From Rhizopus sp. PT2906 (taxonomy: Eukaryota > Mucoromycota > Mucoromycetes > Mucorales > Rhizopodaceae): a stretch of DNA of 64,000 nt. The position numbers were made by a program, and so were the translations under genes. Below the pieces are notes generated by a model. It did no database searches. It saw only the letters and a program-made list of their open reading frames with translations, and was not told the DNA's origin. The DNA lies in contig JAMYHX010000196.1 of the NCBI GenBank assembly GCA_025529335.1, positions 1-64,000 on the forward strand. The letters are read 5' to 3'. Position 1 is the first letter of the stretch, and each line of letters starts with the position of its first letter. Below are positions 54,475 to 64,000 of the stretch, in pieces.

Positions 54475-57199
54475 TCATACGGAAGGCTGATCATTAGTTG
54501 CGCCTTGACGCATGAAACCATCAAGACACTGATTGTTGTTTCTTGTAGCGAATAGAAATATGTTCAAGATGTTGTTTGCAGCCATGATATCATGATTCCA
54601 TATGATATTGCAAGTATTTTGTTTACACTTCAATACTGTATGTACTCTTCGTTTTGGCTTCTCAATTACAACACCGTCCATGCTTCTATTTTTACACCTG
54701 TTGCATATTTGGCTTGTCAAATACTCATCTACCATAAATATTTCTAATTGGTTTCCGCAATTTTTTTTTTTTTTGCAAAGCCTTTTTTATAAGGCGGACA
54801 GGTGCTCCTCTGTTTCCTCTCAGACTGCTGTTAAACATACCATCGCCAAAAGCAATTATTGTTTTTCTGGGCTTGTCAGGACGATCAAGAGGAGCAGGAG
54901 GACAATATTTGCTTTCATTTTTAGCAGACGATGTCTTAACTCCAGTAGACGCCTTTTCATTGCACTTTACGCTTCGGTGTATTAACCGCTTGCATATTTC
55001 ATGCATCCCTTTTTGTTTACGAATATAGCATTGAAACTTCAATTTTGTATGACCTACAGAATTTCGCTTGCTTAAGTAAACAAGTAAAAAAATCATGCTT
55101 TGCACTTACCAAGCATTCTCATTATAGTAACTTGTAATATTATCATACAAACTGAGTCTTTCTTGGCAGGCTTTTGCAAACTCTGTGATATTTGATGTCT
55201 TCAGTGAGCTTAAATTAGAAACTTTCAAAGATTGAGCCGTGAGTTGTTCTTGACGCTTCTTTTGTATAAAATTTGCATTATTATAACCACACAGATGATA
55301 ATACTCATCCAAACCTGTCGTCCCTTACCTTCCAGATGTATCTATTGCGGTTAAGATTGTAGAAACGCCAGGGTCTACTCCCCCAAGCATCACAGTCATT
55401 TTCAATATATTTAAGAAAGTTCCTAGATTGTTTTTCTGTAGAAGCATCCTTTTTTTTTATTTTTTTTTCACTCTAGAAAAAAGAAAAGAAATCGAATACC
55501 CATCGCTATACACGACGTTTCTATATACAACTCGATTAAATTAAAAGCTCTTATATCTCAATACAACTAAACTAACTAACTTGAATTGTTTTCCCTCTCT
55601 GAAAGGCTTTTTCGTGTACGAAAGCCCATTTTGGAAAAATCAAAAAGCATATAATAGAAGTCCAAGAGAACAGATTCGCCTTTAGCACTTTTCGGACAAT
55701 TCTCGATACCTGACTGCTTTACAAGTCGCCAGAAAGCTTTGGCGTCTATCTGTATTGGCTTCATTGCAAATGAGTATATTGGTAAAATGGTGAAAACGCG
55801 GTATCCGTGCCGATCCGTGTATTTAGCAGGCGTAAAGGTTCCATCTTCAATTCTGGACTGGATGCTTGTAACAAATTTCAAAAGAGCAGGTAAATGAGAC
55901 TCAAGCTTCTTTATTTTTTCCCCTAAGAACCAGTGATATTTTTGAGTTGATACACTGAGGAACCTGTTCCTGCAAAGACTTAGGCTTTTTCTGCTGAGTA
56001 TTGAAATGAACCAGAGCTCTTTTAGCTTCCTGTAAACATACACCTTGGAGGCAACGGTGGCTGGTATTTCTTCCATAATGTACACCTTTTCATGTATTTT
56101 TTTTTGCTGAAGATAAAAAAGCCATTTGAACAATTGATGAGGCTGAGAGTATAAATCCTCCGCGTTGCAGCCCAGTGTTTGATAGCTAGACCATAATGTA
56201 GTCATCTTTTGTACAATTTCTTCAAAATGTTGATATCTTTCTATATATGATGGCCATATTGACTGTTGTTTCTGCTTTGAGGTATAAATATAGTGAGCAA
56301 GTGCTTTTTTTTTTTTGGGCAACTGATAACCCCTGGCAAAAGAAGGGAGAAGATTTGTCTGACAGAGCTTCCAAAAAGAAACGAGTTGTTCTCCTTTCGT
56401 GATTCTCACATACGTGATTGCGTATGAGTACCTCGTATTGTTTACATACAATAGACAAAACAGAAGAATATCCAATACTATTGAGGAATTGCAGCATTGT
56501 TTCATTGATTTGGCATTCGTTGCAAAATTTAATAAAGTTTTCTTGAACGTATTTAAGGGCTTTTTTGCCATTACCAGTTACAAAAGTGAAAATAGAATAG
56601 ACAAGTGTATGCTCGATAATTGGCACTTCTTCACCCTTGCTTAAAAGCTTCAAAACAATATAATTTATGAATAGTGAGCCTACGCACATCACTTTTGTTG
56701 TGTAAGCCGTCACTGAAGCAATCGAATCAACAAGTCTTCTGTCTCTACACATATTCTTTAAGGAGCATTTGATGACAAATGTTTCTTTTTTCTCATCAGA
56801 ATTATGCGTTGACTCCTTTTGCTTCTTTGCTGGGCATACGTTACTTGTTGATCTTGCGTGAGTATCCAAGCCGCAAGATGGACATGTCTTTTTTGTATTG
56901 CTCTCTGTTTTCATTCCAAACTCCTTCAAGACGAGTTTTTTATCTATTTTTTTTTTTTTGTATCTTTTTAGAAGTAGGAGGTAGAGCACTTGAAGAAGAT
57001 ACTGCAGAAGCAAGAGGAAGAGCATGCGAAGTAGAAGCAGAGGTTGTTAAAGTAGATGTAACTGAGTTATCGAGATCGCCACCTTGAAAAAAGTAAGGAA
57101 CACGATATCCCTTTACGTATAATTTTGGTACTTACTCTTTAAAGCCTTCTTTTCTTTTGATGAACTCTCAGTTGAATCACTTTGGTGTTTTTGCTTCAT
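54475..57199 (-). pseudogene. Fanzor (eukaryotic TnpB-like RNA-guided nuclease), decayed
   Basis: Minus-strand remnant of a Fanzor protein of about 700-800 residues. From 57199: a short first exon (MKQKHQSDSTESSSKEKK), a Ser/Thr-rich linker, a Cys motif CPSCGLDTHARS (about 56875-56835), FVIKCSLKNMCRDRRLVDSI with TTKVMCVGSLFINYIVL, the helical middle, SDGYSISFLF (about 55500), RuvC-I GGVDPGVSTI (about 55362-55385), RuvC-II-like IIAFGDGMF (about 54840-54860), then DEYLTSQICNRC...CKQNTC zinc ribbon and RuvC-III WNHDIMAANNI (about 54590-54620). Lesions: frameshift at a 13-A run (56947-56959), TAA at 55457-55459, indel beside RuvC-I (about 55378-55385), TAA at 55325-55327, frameshift at a 14-A run (54761-54774). 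Not functional as assembled. Confidence 0.88.
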
Positions 57200-57357
57200 T
57201 ATTTATTATAAGCTTTGGAGAGAAAATAAACGTTGATAGATTTAGTCAAGTTTGGTTTATTACTTTTCACTAGAGGCCCGAATGACCAATGAAAATTTGG
57301 AAGGCTCAGGAAAATATATACATTATTTTGGAACAAATCAAAACTATAAAGACAACC
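57200..57357. other. Spacer between Fanzor and dispersed repeat
   Basis: 5' flank of the Fanzor remnant (possible promoter). Nothing else recognised. Confidence 0.35.
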
Positions 57358-58197
57358 AAGGTCTTTTCTTCTATATTGATATCCAATGGCAACAACTGAA
57401 ATGATCCATAGCATTAAAATGAAACATAAGACAACAAAATACTAGAGTTATAGTTCTAACGTGTATACAACAAAGTACAGTGCATGTTGCTATGACAAAA
57501 GGCTCCTTAATGTCATATTATTGTTTAATTATGTGTAACTGAGATTCAATTGATTATCCTTGAGCAAGTAACATGTGAATACTGTTACTATAGCTCCCTC
57601 ATTTATTTATTTATTCATCCTGCTCACTGCCTACTATATTACAGCAGTAATCTATATACAATAATGAAGCTAAATGATAGTAAAGTAATAGTATTCCCTA
57701 TCATAAACAGTATCAAAAAAGAGGAAGGTAAGAAGAGCCATTTCCGAATTCGGAACAGCTCCAAAGCTCTATTGATCTATGGGAATTTATAAAGAAAAAA
57801 GATCTACACATGACGCACTATTGAAATGAGTTAGTCAAGTAAAGCAGCAATAGAGTCTGTTATAGTCTTAAGTAAGTCCTCCATAAATATACTTGTCATG
57901 GTTACTGGTACATTAGAGCACAGAGATATCACTAGATTACTCCATCTAGTGGGTCATCTCTCATGATTGACATTATGAGAGGCTACTGTGACACACAAGG
58001 CTTAGTTATCAAATACGTGCCTTGTTTATCATTCTTTTATTTTACGCCATCATTTTGGTCAGTAGATAAGAGTAAATTAGCAAAGATCCTTTTTTAGATA
58101 ATAAGGTTACCTGCTTTCCCATACCCTAGGAATAGCGTTGTGCAACCTTTGGGACCCTTTTCTACTGGAGTGTTACTGCAGGTAACAAGGGATGAAT

Positions 58198-58234
<37 letters not shown>

Positions 58235-59280
58235 TGCTGGCTTATCCATTCTCTTTACTTTTGTTCATTTGATATTGATCCTTTCTAATGTATTCTTTAC
58301 ATGTTCGCTGCAGCTAATAAAGAAAAAGTACAAATTAATAAACTAAAAAAAAGAGAGCTGCTGTATCCATGGGAACTCATGTAACAATATGCATATAACA
58401 ATTGATGTCAATTACCATGGAGATCTTTCTAAAATAGAAGAGACCAGAACAAAATCGAGCAAAAAAGTACCGTTTAAACGCATTTTAGAGTGAGATTTAT
58501 TGATCCTAACAACTAATTTAGTGCATGTATCCGTCGCAACATGAACTATCTACGGATAAGCTCCGGATTAAATCACAAAAAAAGGAGTGAGATAGGTTCA
58601 AAGTCTAAAAGAAGAGAAGAGAAAAAGATCGAACGATGCTTGATATGGAAATCAGGATAAGATGAAGATAAGAAAAGAATATATCGAAAGGATAACTCTG
58701 TGCTCTTTTATTTTCTCTTTTTCTTTACCGTATTCTTTTTTATTTTTTTCTCGTAAAAATAACAAACACGCTCTTAAAAGAATTGATTCAGAAGCAGAGG
58801 GACCTTCTTGACTTCTTGGAAGCTATATATAGCAACCTAGAAGAAGAAGGTCTCTCTGTGGAAGAGATAGAAGACGCATTGGTTGGGTTCAGCAGCCAAC
58901 AAGACAATTTCATAAAACATGTCTATGTAAGCTATATTCATCTTAGTCTACTATTGGTTACTTACTCTTTATTTGATGCATTTCATTAGGATATCTTTGA
59001 GGCTGCTGGCCCAGCAGAGGAAGAATAGGAAGCCTTCTTTGATTATGAAGACGAAGAAAGTAAGCAGTTCACAGCGGAAGAGTGTGAAGATGAGGAGATC
59101 CGCCGTGACGTGGTCATGTTGGCTCGTTTGCAAGAGGAAGGCTCTCCCTGAAGTGCCAATGGTGTCCTATCCAAATCAAAAGAAGACAGTGAACAACAAA
59201 ACTCGAACAACACTTGTGTGCTTTATTCAATAAAGTAAATTTTCTTTTTTTTATATTCTAACTGTGAGCAATCCTTTTGT
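57358..59280 (+). repeat. Dispersed repeat, copy 2 (long form)
   Basis: About 1.9 kb. Its first ~345 bp and last ~350 bp match copy 1 (21215-21960) in inverted orientation; the middle ~1.2 kb is present only here. It contains two nested hairpins near 57922-57981, a run of over 30 A at about 58201-58232, and a gene relic at 58.77-59.21 kb. No terminal inverted repeats or target duplication were recognised at the match borders. Confidence 0.8.
58765..59211 (+). pseudogene. Unidentified acidic-protein gene carried by the repeat
   Basis: First frame (no ATG) reads LIQKQRDLLDFLEAIYSNL then EEEGLSVEEIEDALVGFSSQQDN, ending HVY before an intron with GTAAGC at 58927. With the first acceptor (TTAG near 58989) the next exon reads DIFEAAGPAEEE and hits TAG; with AATAG as acceptor it continues EAFFDYEDEESKQFTAEECEDEEIRRDV to TGA 59209-59211. 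CAATAAAG follows. Copy 1 has the same TAG, so it is either a shared nonsense mutation or a true acceptor. Family unknown. Confidence 0.5.
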
Positions 59281-59556
59281 TGTCAGAATTCGCGGGTGTA
59301 GCTTGTTTAAATGGCATGACAAAGCGTACAAATGATGGATACATTCTTTGTATGGGAGGAAGTTAGACCAGTGACGGAATGTACCTTCTCTTAAGTAGTC
59401 GGTTCTGTTCTTATCTTTCTTAGACATTTGCGCAGTGGGCTTGTCCTCACAGAAGAACACGTCCTCAACTCCAGCCGTGTTGGTAAAACTAAAGTACAAA
59501 AGAACGTCTTTTTCATTCAAATCCATTAAGCCATTCGCTTCAGCACTTTAATCGTT
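59251..59556 (-). CDS. Orphan exon or gene fragment, unrecognised
   Basis: Minus-strand open frame that converges on the repeat-borne gene. From 59526 it reads MDLNEKDVLLYFSFTNTAG, later CEDKPTAQMSKKDKNRTDYL and FRHWSNFLPYKECIHHLYAL, and ends TKGLLTVRI inside the repeated sequence. Upstream of the ATG the frame stays open to an AAAG that could be a splice acceptor (about 59552), so it may be the last exon of a longer gene. Near copy 1 the same C-terminal words (SNKGLLTVRV) appear on the plus strand at about 21223. No family recognised. Confidence 0.4.
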
Positions 59557-59611
59557 TGATAAGAATAGGTGATCTATATAAACATCACCCGCTTCCAGTT
59601 GGTATCAACTT

Positions 59612-59760
59612 TTAAGGAGGAAAGGGCACACAAGAAAAATTGGTATTCAGCACCTATTGTTGTCGTGTAATTGTATCTGACGTGCATAAAGAGAAAGAGA
59701 GAAAGAAAGAGAGAATAAGAGCTAAAGTTAGTCATATTTATCACCGTAATTTTATCAGTT
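59612..59760. repeat. Second copy of the SEC24-upstream sequence
   Basis: GGGCACACAAGAAAAATT..., CAGCACCTATTGTTGTCGTG and GTGCATAAAGAGAAAGAG align in the same orientation with 53926-54020. An AGAAAG-type microsatellite expands the copy here. It lies between the accessory island and the TRF-like gene. Confidence 0.6.
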
Positions 59761-59912
59761 CTACTTTTGAATCACTTCTTTATGATGTCAGTACAATGTA
59801 TGGCTGCTGCTACGTGAGTGAGTGATCGTGTGTGTGTGTATGCAAGCGCAAATAAAAACGGTAAGTCACGCTCCCCTTTTTTTTTCTCGTTTTCTTTCTA
59901 TTGAATGTGAAT
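59761..59912. promoter_or_regulatory. Upstream region of the TRF-like gene
   Basis: 152 bp; contains a short (GT)n tract and a T-rich leader. An upstream mini-ORF (MQAQIKT) ends at a GTAAG, possibly part of a leader intron. Confidence 0.3.
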
Positions 59913-61353
59913 ATGGGAAAAAATCATATGAGAAGGCTTCAGCAATCTGCTGCAACAAGCGCAACCCTACTGAATTTCTTCCTTTGGGATACAGACGATT
60001 GTAAAGCAAAAATAGAAGAATACCACAACAAATCATATGGTAAGCCCATTATGTATTAACACGTCCTTTGTCTCATCTTATCCTTTAGAACAGAGAATGA
60101 AAAGCTTTAAAGGAGAACTCTTACTGGATCCTCGCAAAGTCTTGAAGAAACTTAAACCTGAGGACGACGAAAAGAGAATGGAAGCTGAGAAAGCCATAGA
60201 AATCATCAATTTGGAGTCATTTATTTATTCGTTCCTCACTGGCATAAAAACACAAGAATGTCTAGACAGTTTCTTTAAATGTATGATTATGCCTCAAATG
60301 AAGATTATTGAACGAGACGTAAGACTCTATTTCCAACTGAGATCAGCAGCATATCTTAGAGATTATTGCACGCTTATCAATGATGAAGAAGACTTTGATC
60401 GCAAAGAACTACTTCATAAACATTTCGCGCTAAATTTATCTCATTATGGAGAACATCTTGCGGATAAAGACAATGGGTGGATCGTGTTAAAGCATGCTCA
60501 TATAACTCGTCTAAAAGTAAGTTGATCCATTAGCAGCTGTTCATCCAACCTTATCATATATACATAGATGAAAAGAGAAGCTGATGCATTGGTTCAATCG
60601 GAATCCAGTCAAGTTTACATGCCTCACGAGCTCGTAGCGTATTTACGTGAAAGAATTGTAAGTTATTTTTGTTTGTTTATTGTTTTATACTAAATGAATT
60701 ATACGTATAGGACCGATTGTTTCACCCTGAGCGCTTTGAAGGACTAGGGTAAGTGCGTGATATCTATTTCCTTATGGTAAACTTATACTCTTTGTCTGTG
60801 TAGTGGCATTGTGTCAGAGGAGCAACAGATAGAAGCATATACTGCATCAGATCAGGAGTCTCAGGAAGTTACCGTTAATATTGAAAGAAATTCTTCTACA
60901 GAACCAGAGTCCTCTCCAGAACCAGAATCCTCTCCAGAACCAGAATCCTCTCCAGAACCAGAGTCTTCTGCAGAGCCAGAGGGAAGAAGGAACTTGGGTG
61001 CGTTAAACGGTATCTCAAGAACAGAAATTAAAAATAAGAATGGCGAAGTGGTAGCTATAAGACGCGAATATGAAAGTGAGCATGGTGAACGGATATCGGT
61101 CACTGAAAGAAACGTACGCTTTGGTCATAACAAACGCATGAGATGGGAAGATAACGAAGTGAAAGCATTAGAGAAAGCAATAGCAGAAGTGGGGCCAAGG
61201 TGGATCAAGATTAAGGAACAACGATACCCAGAATTAGAAAACAAGACAAACGTTCAACTACGTGATAAGGCAAGGGGTGAACTCAGAAGGCGCAAGAGAC
61301 TAAAGATCGATTTAGGAGTGTATGCTTCTTTGCAAGCCTATGATGAACAATAA
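59913..61353 (+). CDS. TRF-homology / Myb telomere-binding-type protein (TRF/Tbf1/Taz1 class)
   Basis: Probable double-strand telomere-repeat-binding protein. Five exons: 59913-60039, 60089-60516, 60568-60657, 60711-60748, 60804-61353 (410 aa). The N-terminal half is alpha-helical and resembles the TRF homology dimerisation domain (RMKSFKGELLLDPRKVLKKL, SFIYSFLTGIKTQECLDSFFKCMIMPQ, HYGEHLADKDNGWIVLKHA). A run of four to five PEPESS repeats (about 60897-60981) is followed by a C-terminal Myb of the telobox kind: KRMRWEDNEVKALEKAIAEVGPRWIKIKEQ, then NVQLRDKARGELRRRKRLKI in place of VDLKDKWRN. Function inferred from this layout. 11 bp from the convergent URB2 end. Confidence 0.78.
60897..60981. 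repeat. 18-bp coding tandem repeat (PEPESS)
   Basis: Four to five 18-bp units differing at few positions in the last exon of the TRF-like gene, coding for an acidic Pro/Glu/Ser spacer. Confidence 0.85.
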
Positions 61354-61364
61354 TAAAAAAGTGT

Positions 61365-64000
61365 TTATTGACCAGAATATTTATGATTTTCTTTCCAGCT
61401 GGCGCAAAAGTCTTTAAACAGTAACTTTCCTGGTGCACCCAAGCAAGCCATGATGAACGCACGATCGCTGTCTGTACAAAGATCCAGAATGTCATACAGT
61501 GCATTTGTTAGAATCGTTTTTGTGCTTGGTTGAATCACACATACAGTCGGATTGGACTGGATCGTAAAGTATTCAAGTAAAATGTAAGGTGTGTGTTTTG
61601 AAATGGCTTTCATGATCGATTGACTACTCTTGCTCGTTCTGATGTTTTGCTTTTGCGGTATAGTCGTCAAAACACGAGCATAGCGCTGTGCTGCCGTATC
61701 ATCGAAAGGAGCATAATCCATAAAGAGGGCAAACGTACGGTTTGTCCTTTTATCGTTGCTCTTTTTGTTCATCACAAGTTGAATATGTCGAGTCGCGAAA
61801 CAGTGCAATAAGGATTGTGTAAGTGCGATGAATGGTGGCATGATGTCTATCATTTGTTCTTTATAATGACGCATGACGTTTGATAGGATGCTACAGAGGT
61901 CTTGGAACAGGCTATATACTATATCCTTATCCATCTGTCCCTTGAATCTTTCTGGCGCTGAGGGTTCTGCTAATTGAATCATACAAGACAGTACAAGAGA
62001 TAGCTCAAAACTAGAGAATCGATATGACTAAAACACACAGATTAGTTTTTTGTTCTTGGCACGTTTTATTCAATACGTTACCTGATCAGCAGTCAATTGA
62101 ACGAATAACTTTAACATCAATTGTAAAAACTTCATTGAGCTTGTCTTTTCAGCTAAAAGAAGAATCTTGATGATGAAGAGTGGTACTTGTTTCTTTACAT
62201 TAGCTTTAAGATCTATTAATAAAAAGGGGGTGAATAACCATAATGATTGCTGATGTAAACTACTTACTTTCAGAAGAAGTGAGCAAGGAAAACAGTTCCA
62301 AGAATACCAAGTGATGTCCTATTCTTTCAGGATTCTCTCGACTAGCAGCTTCCACTTCTGCTTGCTCCAAAAACCCATTGAGGACAATATCCAGTTGTTC
62401 TTTTGGTAGTCTCTTGATCCATGACTTAAATGTGTCTGAGAGAACATGGATGCACGCTGTATTCTCTATATACAAGAGTTGTAGCGCACATAAAATATAA
62501 AATATAAAAGCTTACCTGTTTTATAAATCAAAGAAAAGATAAACCAAAACGTCGCCAGAGTATGCTTTGTCATTTTAGCATGTTGATAATGCGATGGCAT
62601 AGAACAGAAAGCAGCAATAAAGTCAGTAGCCATATCAAGAATAGACAAATCCTTATCAACTGTTGCTTGCAGTAACTGAATAAAAGGAGAAACGATGCTT
62701 GTCATATCCTGAGAGAGATGCTTGGCGGAATTGACTGTACACAAAATGTTTAGAGAGCCCTGATGTGTGCGAATGTATAAAAATTCATACCTCTGTTAGC
62801 ATCTTTACCAAGAATTTCATTATAGTCATTTAATAAGCGTACTAAATAAAAGGTACGCTTTATGCTTTCCAATTGCTTATCCATTGGGGCAGCGTTATGC
62901 AATATATCGATAATAACGGATCGAGCTTTAGAAAGTGCCTTGTGAACCTTGTCACTGATGACCATAATTGCATCTTTTGTATCATTCATAAAGACAAGTT
63001 CTTCTGTAGTTTTTCTTTTTAGGGATGTGAGCGCATGTGCTTTTTTTAAACATCTTTCTCTTTTTCTTACCTAGTACTCATAAATGATGTCATTGCATTT
63101 AATAAGCTGACAGTCTCGATGGGTGTTCCATGGAGAATATAGTCATCAACGCTTGACTTGCACTTGTCACTAATAATTTTAATATATTCAATGACTTGTG
63201 CATCTACGGATTTAGCAGTAGCAAAAGCCATAATCCTTCGTAAAACGTTTTCTTCAAGTTGATGTGATGCTCTTCTTAGTGCAGAAGAGGTGGAATTGAG
63301 GCTAGATGTAATTAACCAAGACAAAATATCAGCATTAGATCCCTAATAATAAAAGTATGAGATAATTCTTTTGAGTCATATATAAATAAACGTACAAGGA
63401 TACTGTTGACACTAAAGTAGTTTATAAATTGTAAAATCATTCTTTTGCACGCTAGCGAAATCTTTGAACGAAGCAAGGTCAGGTTGGATACGCACCAAAT
63501 ATCTACTAGAGTAGCAATGTAAATAACCAACGCACGTTCATTCTTGCCAAAGCATTCGTTAGGAAACAATGCAAGCAGATTAAATATAGTAACAAGCTGT
63601 TGATCCATATCGTCAATCTCCATAGGTTCGGTTGTTGATGAGACATGGAGATGGGGAAACAAGTCATGGATTACACTTTTATCCCACGTAAACGGTGCAG
63701 TTGTGTCAATGTTTGAAAGTAGTTTTGCAACAGCTGCTGAGGCTGTATCGGGTTGATTTGTAGTGTTAAATAAACTGGTAATAGCCTTCAAGTAAGTCTG
63801 CACATTCCAACCTATAGTTTCAGAGAGAGAGAGAATATGAGATATGCAAAAATATTAAGCAAGTGTGTTCCTTACTGCTAAAGCAATTTGCTTCATAGAA
63901 ACTGGCGCAGCGTAACATCTTTTTACTCAGCATGGATGCAGTAATAGCATGAGTCGAGTGTTCGTGTTTCATTGTTTGATAAATGATGTGCATAAATGTC
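61365..64000 (-). CDS. URB2: Nucleolar pre-ribosome protein URB2/NPA2, C-terminal part (5' end outside window)
   Basis: Large nucleolar protein of early 60S assembly (with Urb1/Npa1 and Dbp6). Minus exons from the window edge: >64000-63876, 63811-63396, 63342-63071, 63014-62791, 62734-62516, 62465-62268, 62212-62082, 62027-61365. All joins keep phase. The visible part is an alpha-helical repeat-like region ending in the Urb2/Npa2 C-terminal domain: FALFMDYAPFDD, TPYILLEYFTIQSNPTVCVIQPSTKTILTNALYDILDLCTDSDRAFIMACLGAPGKLLFKDFCASWKENHKY. The N-terminal part lies beyond 64000. The domain call rests on the last ~200 residues. Confidence 0.85.

Noticed and set aside
55313..55330. A 14-bp intron (GTAAGGGACGACAG) removing the TAA after RuvC-I of Fanzor
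   Set aside because: Far shorter than any intron in the window (minimum about 39-44 bp), and it would change the frame.
56535..56590. Frameshift in the middle of Fanzor between the 57025-56222 and 56571-55576 frames
   Set aside because: An intron of about 56 bp (GTATGT...GAAAG, near 56400-56455) joins the two frames, so this frame change alone need not be a lesion; the exact site is unproven.
1..64000. CRISPR array, tRNA or rRNA genes
   Set aside because: I looked for regularly spaced direct repeats and for T-loop (GGTTCRA) plus cloverleaf patterns; the few T-loop-like words lie inside coding sequence.

Overview
The window is nuclear DNA of a filamentous fungus, most likely an early-diverging mould of the Mucoromycota (Mucorales). 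Nearly all genes are split by very short introns (mostly 44-65 bp, GTAAG/GTATG donors), intergenic DNA is AT-rich with long homopolymer runs, genes are densely packed on both strands, and the gene set is purely eukaryotic. There is no operon structure, rRNA, tRNA or CRISPR array that I could find. Exon boundaries were worked out by hand from splice signals plus protein continuity; every multi-exon CDS coordinate below was checked for reading phase.

Layout. 0-2.4 kb: two secreted-protein-like ORFs and a long empty stretch. 2.5-14.2 kb: housekeeping block with serine palmitoyltransferase LCB2, an SR-protein kinase, VTC1, ALG14, a PX-domain lipid-binding protein, an HTH/Myb protein, a GRASP Golgi protein and a NIPA-type transporter. 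14.4-15.9 kb: broken Tc1-like transposon and a poly(A)-tailed relic. 15.9-21.0 kb: NmrA-like reductase, OPI10/Hikeshi, an NSUN RNA methyltransferase, and a PPPDE-thioredoxin-PUL fusion. 21.2-24.4 kb: repeat-rich, mostly non-coding. 24.4-36.1 kb: peptide transporter, mitochondrial carrier, mitochondrial EF-P, tryptophanyl-tRNA synthetase, a TIR element, a CBS-PB1 protein, UTP23, mitochondrial uS9, and a low-molecular-weight phosphatase. 36.1-37.8 kb: eroded transposase. 37.8-53.9 kb: TRS31, eIF2D, an alpha/beta hydrolase, a SAP protein, SLD5, a small novel gene, a UspA protein, a diacylglycerol/lipid kinase, a relic region, SDHB, SEC24. 54.0-59.7 kb: an accessory island holding a decayed Fanzor (eukaryotic TnpB relative, RNA-guided nuclease family) next to a dispersed repeat whose second, internally deleted copy lies at 21.2-22.0 kb in opposite orientation. 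59.9-64 kb: a TRF/Myb telomere-binding-type protein and the 3' part of URB2.

The most notable find is the Fanzor pseudogene with its island: the sequence just upstream of SEC24 is repeated, diverged, on the far side of the island, as if the island split or duplicated an old SEC24 promoter. Other points of interest are three GC-AG introns, a 742-bp TIR element with exon-like cargo plus a ~110-bp MITE derivative, extremely tight convergent gene ends (one with a 22-bp coding overlap), and a 97-bp divergent promoter between two translation genes. Functionally the genes cover sphingolipid and N-glycan synthesis, secretion (SEC24, GRASP, TRS31), ribosome biogenesis and translation, mitochondrial function, and replication/telomere proteins; they are not a pathway cluster.
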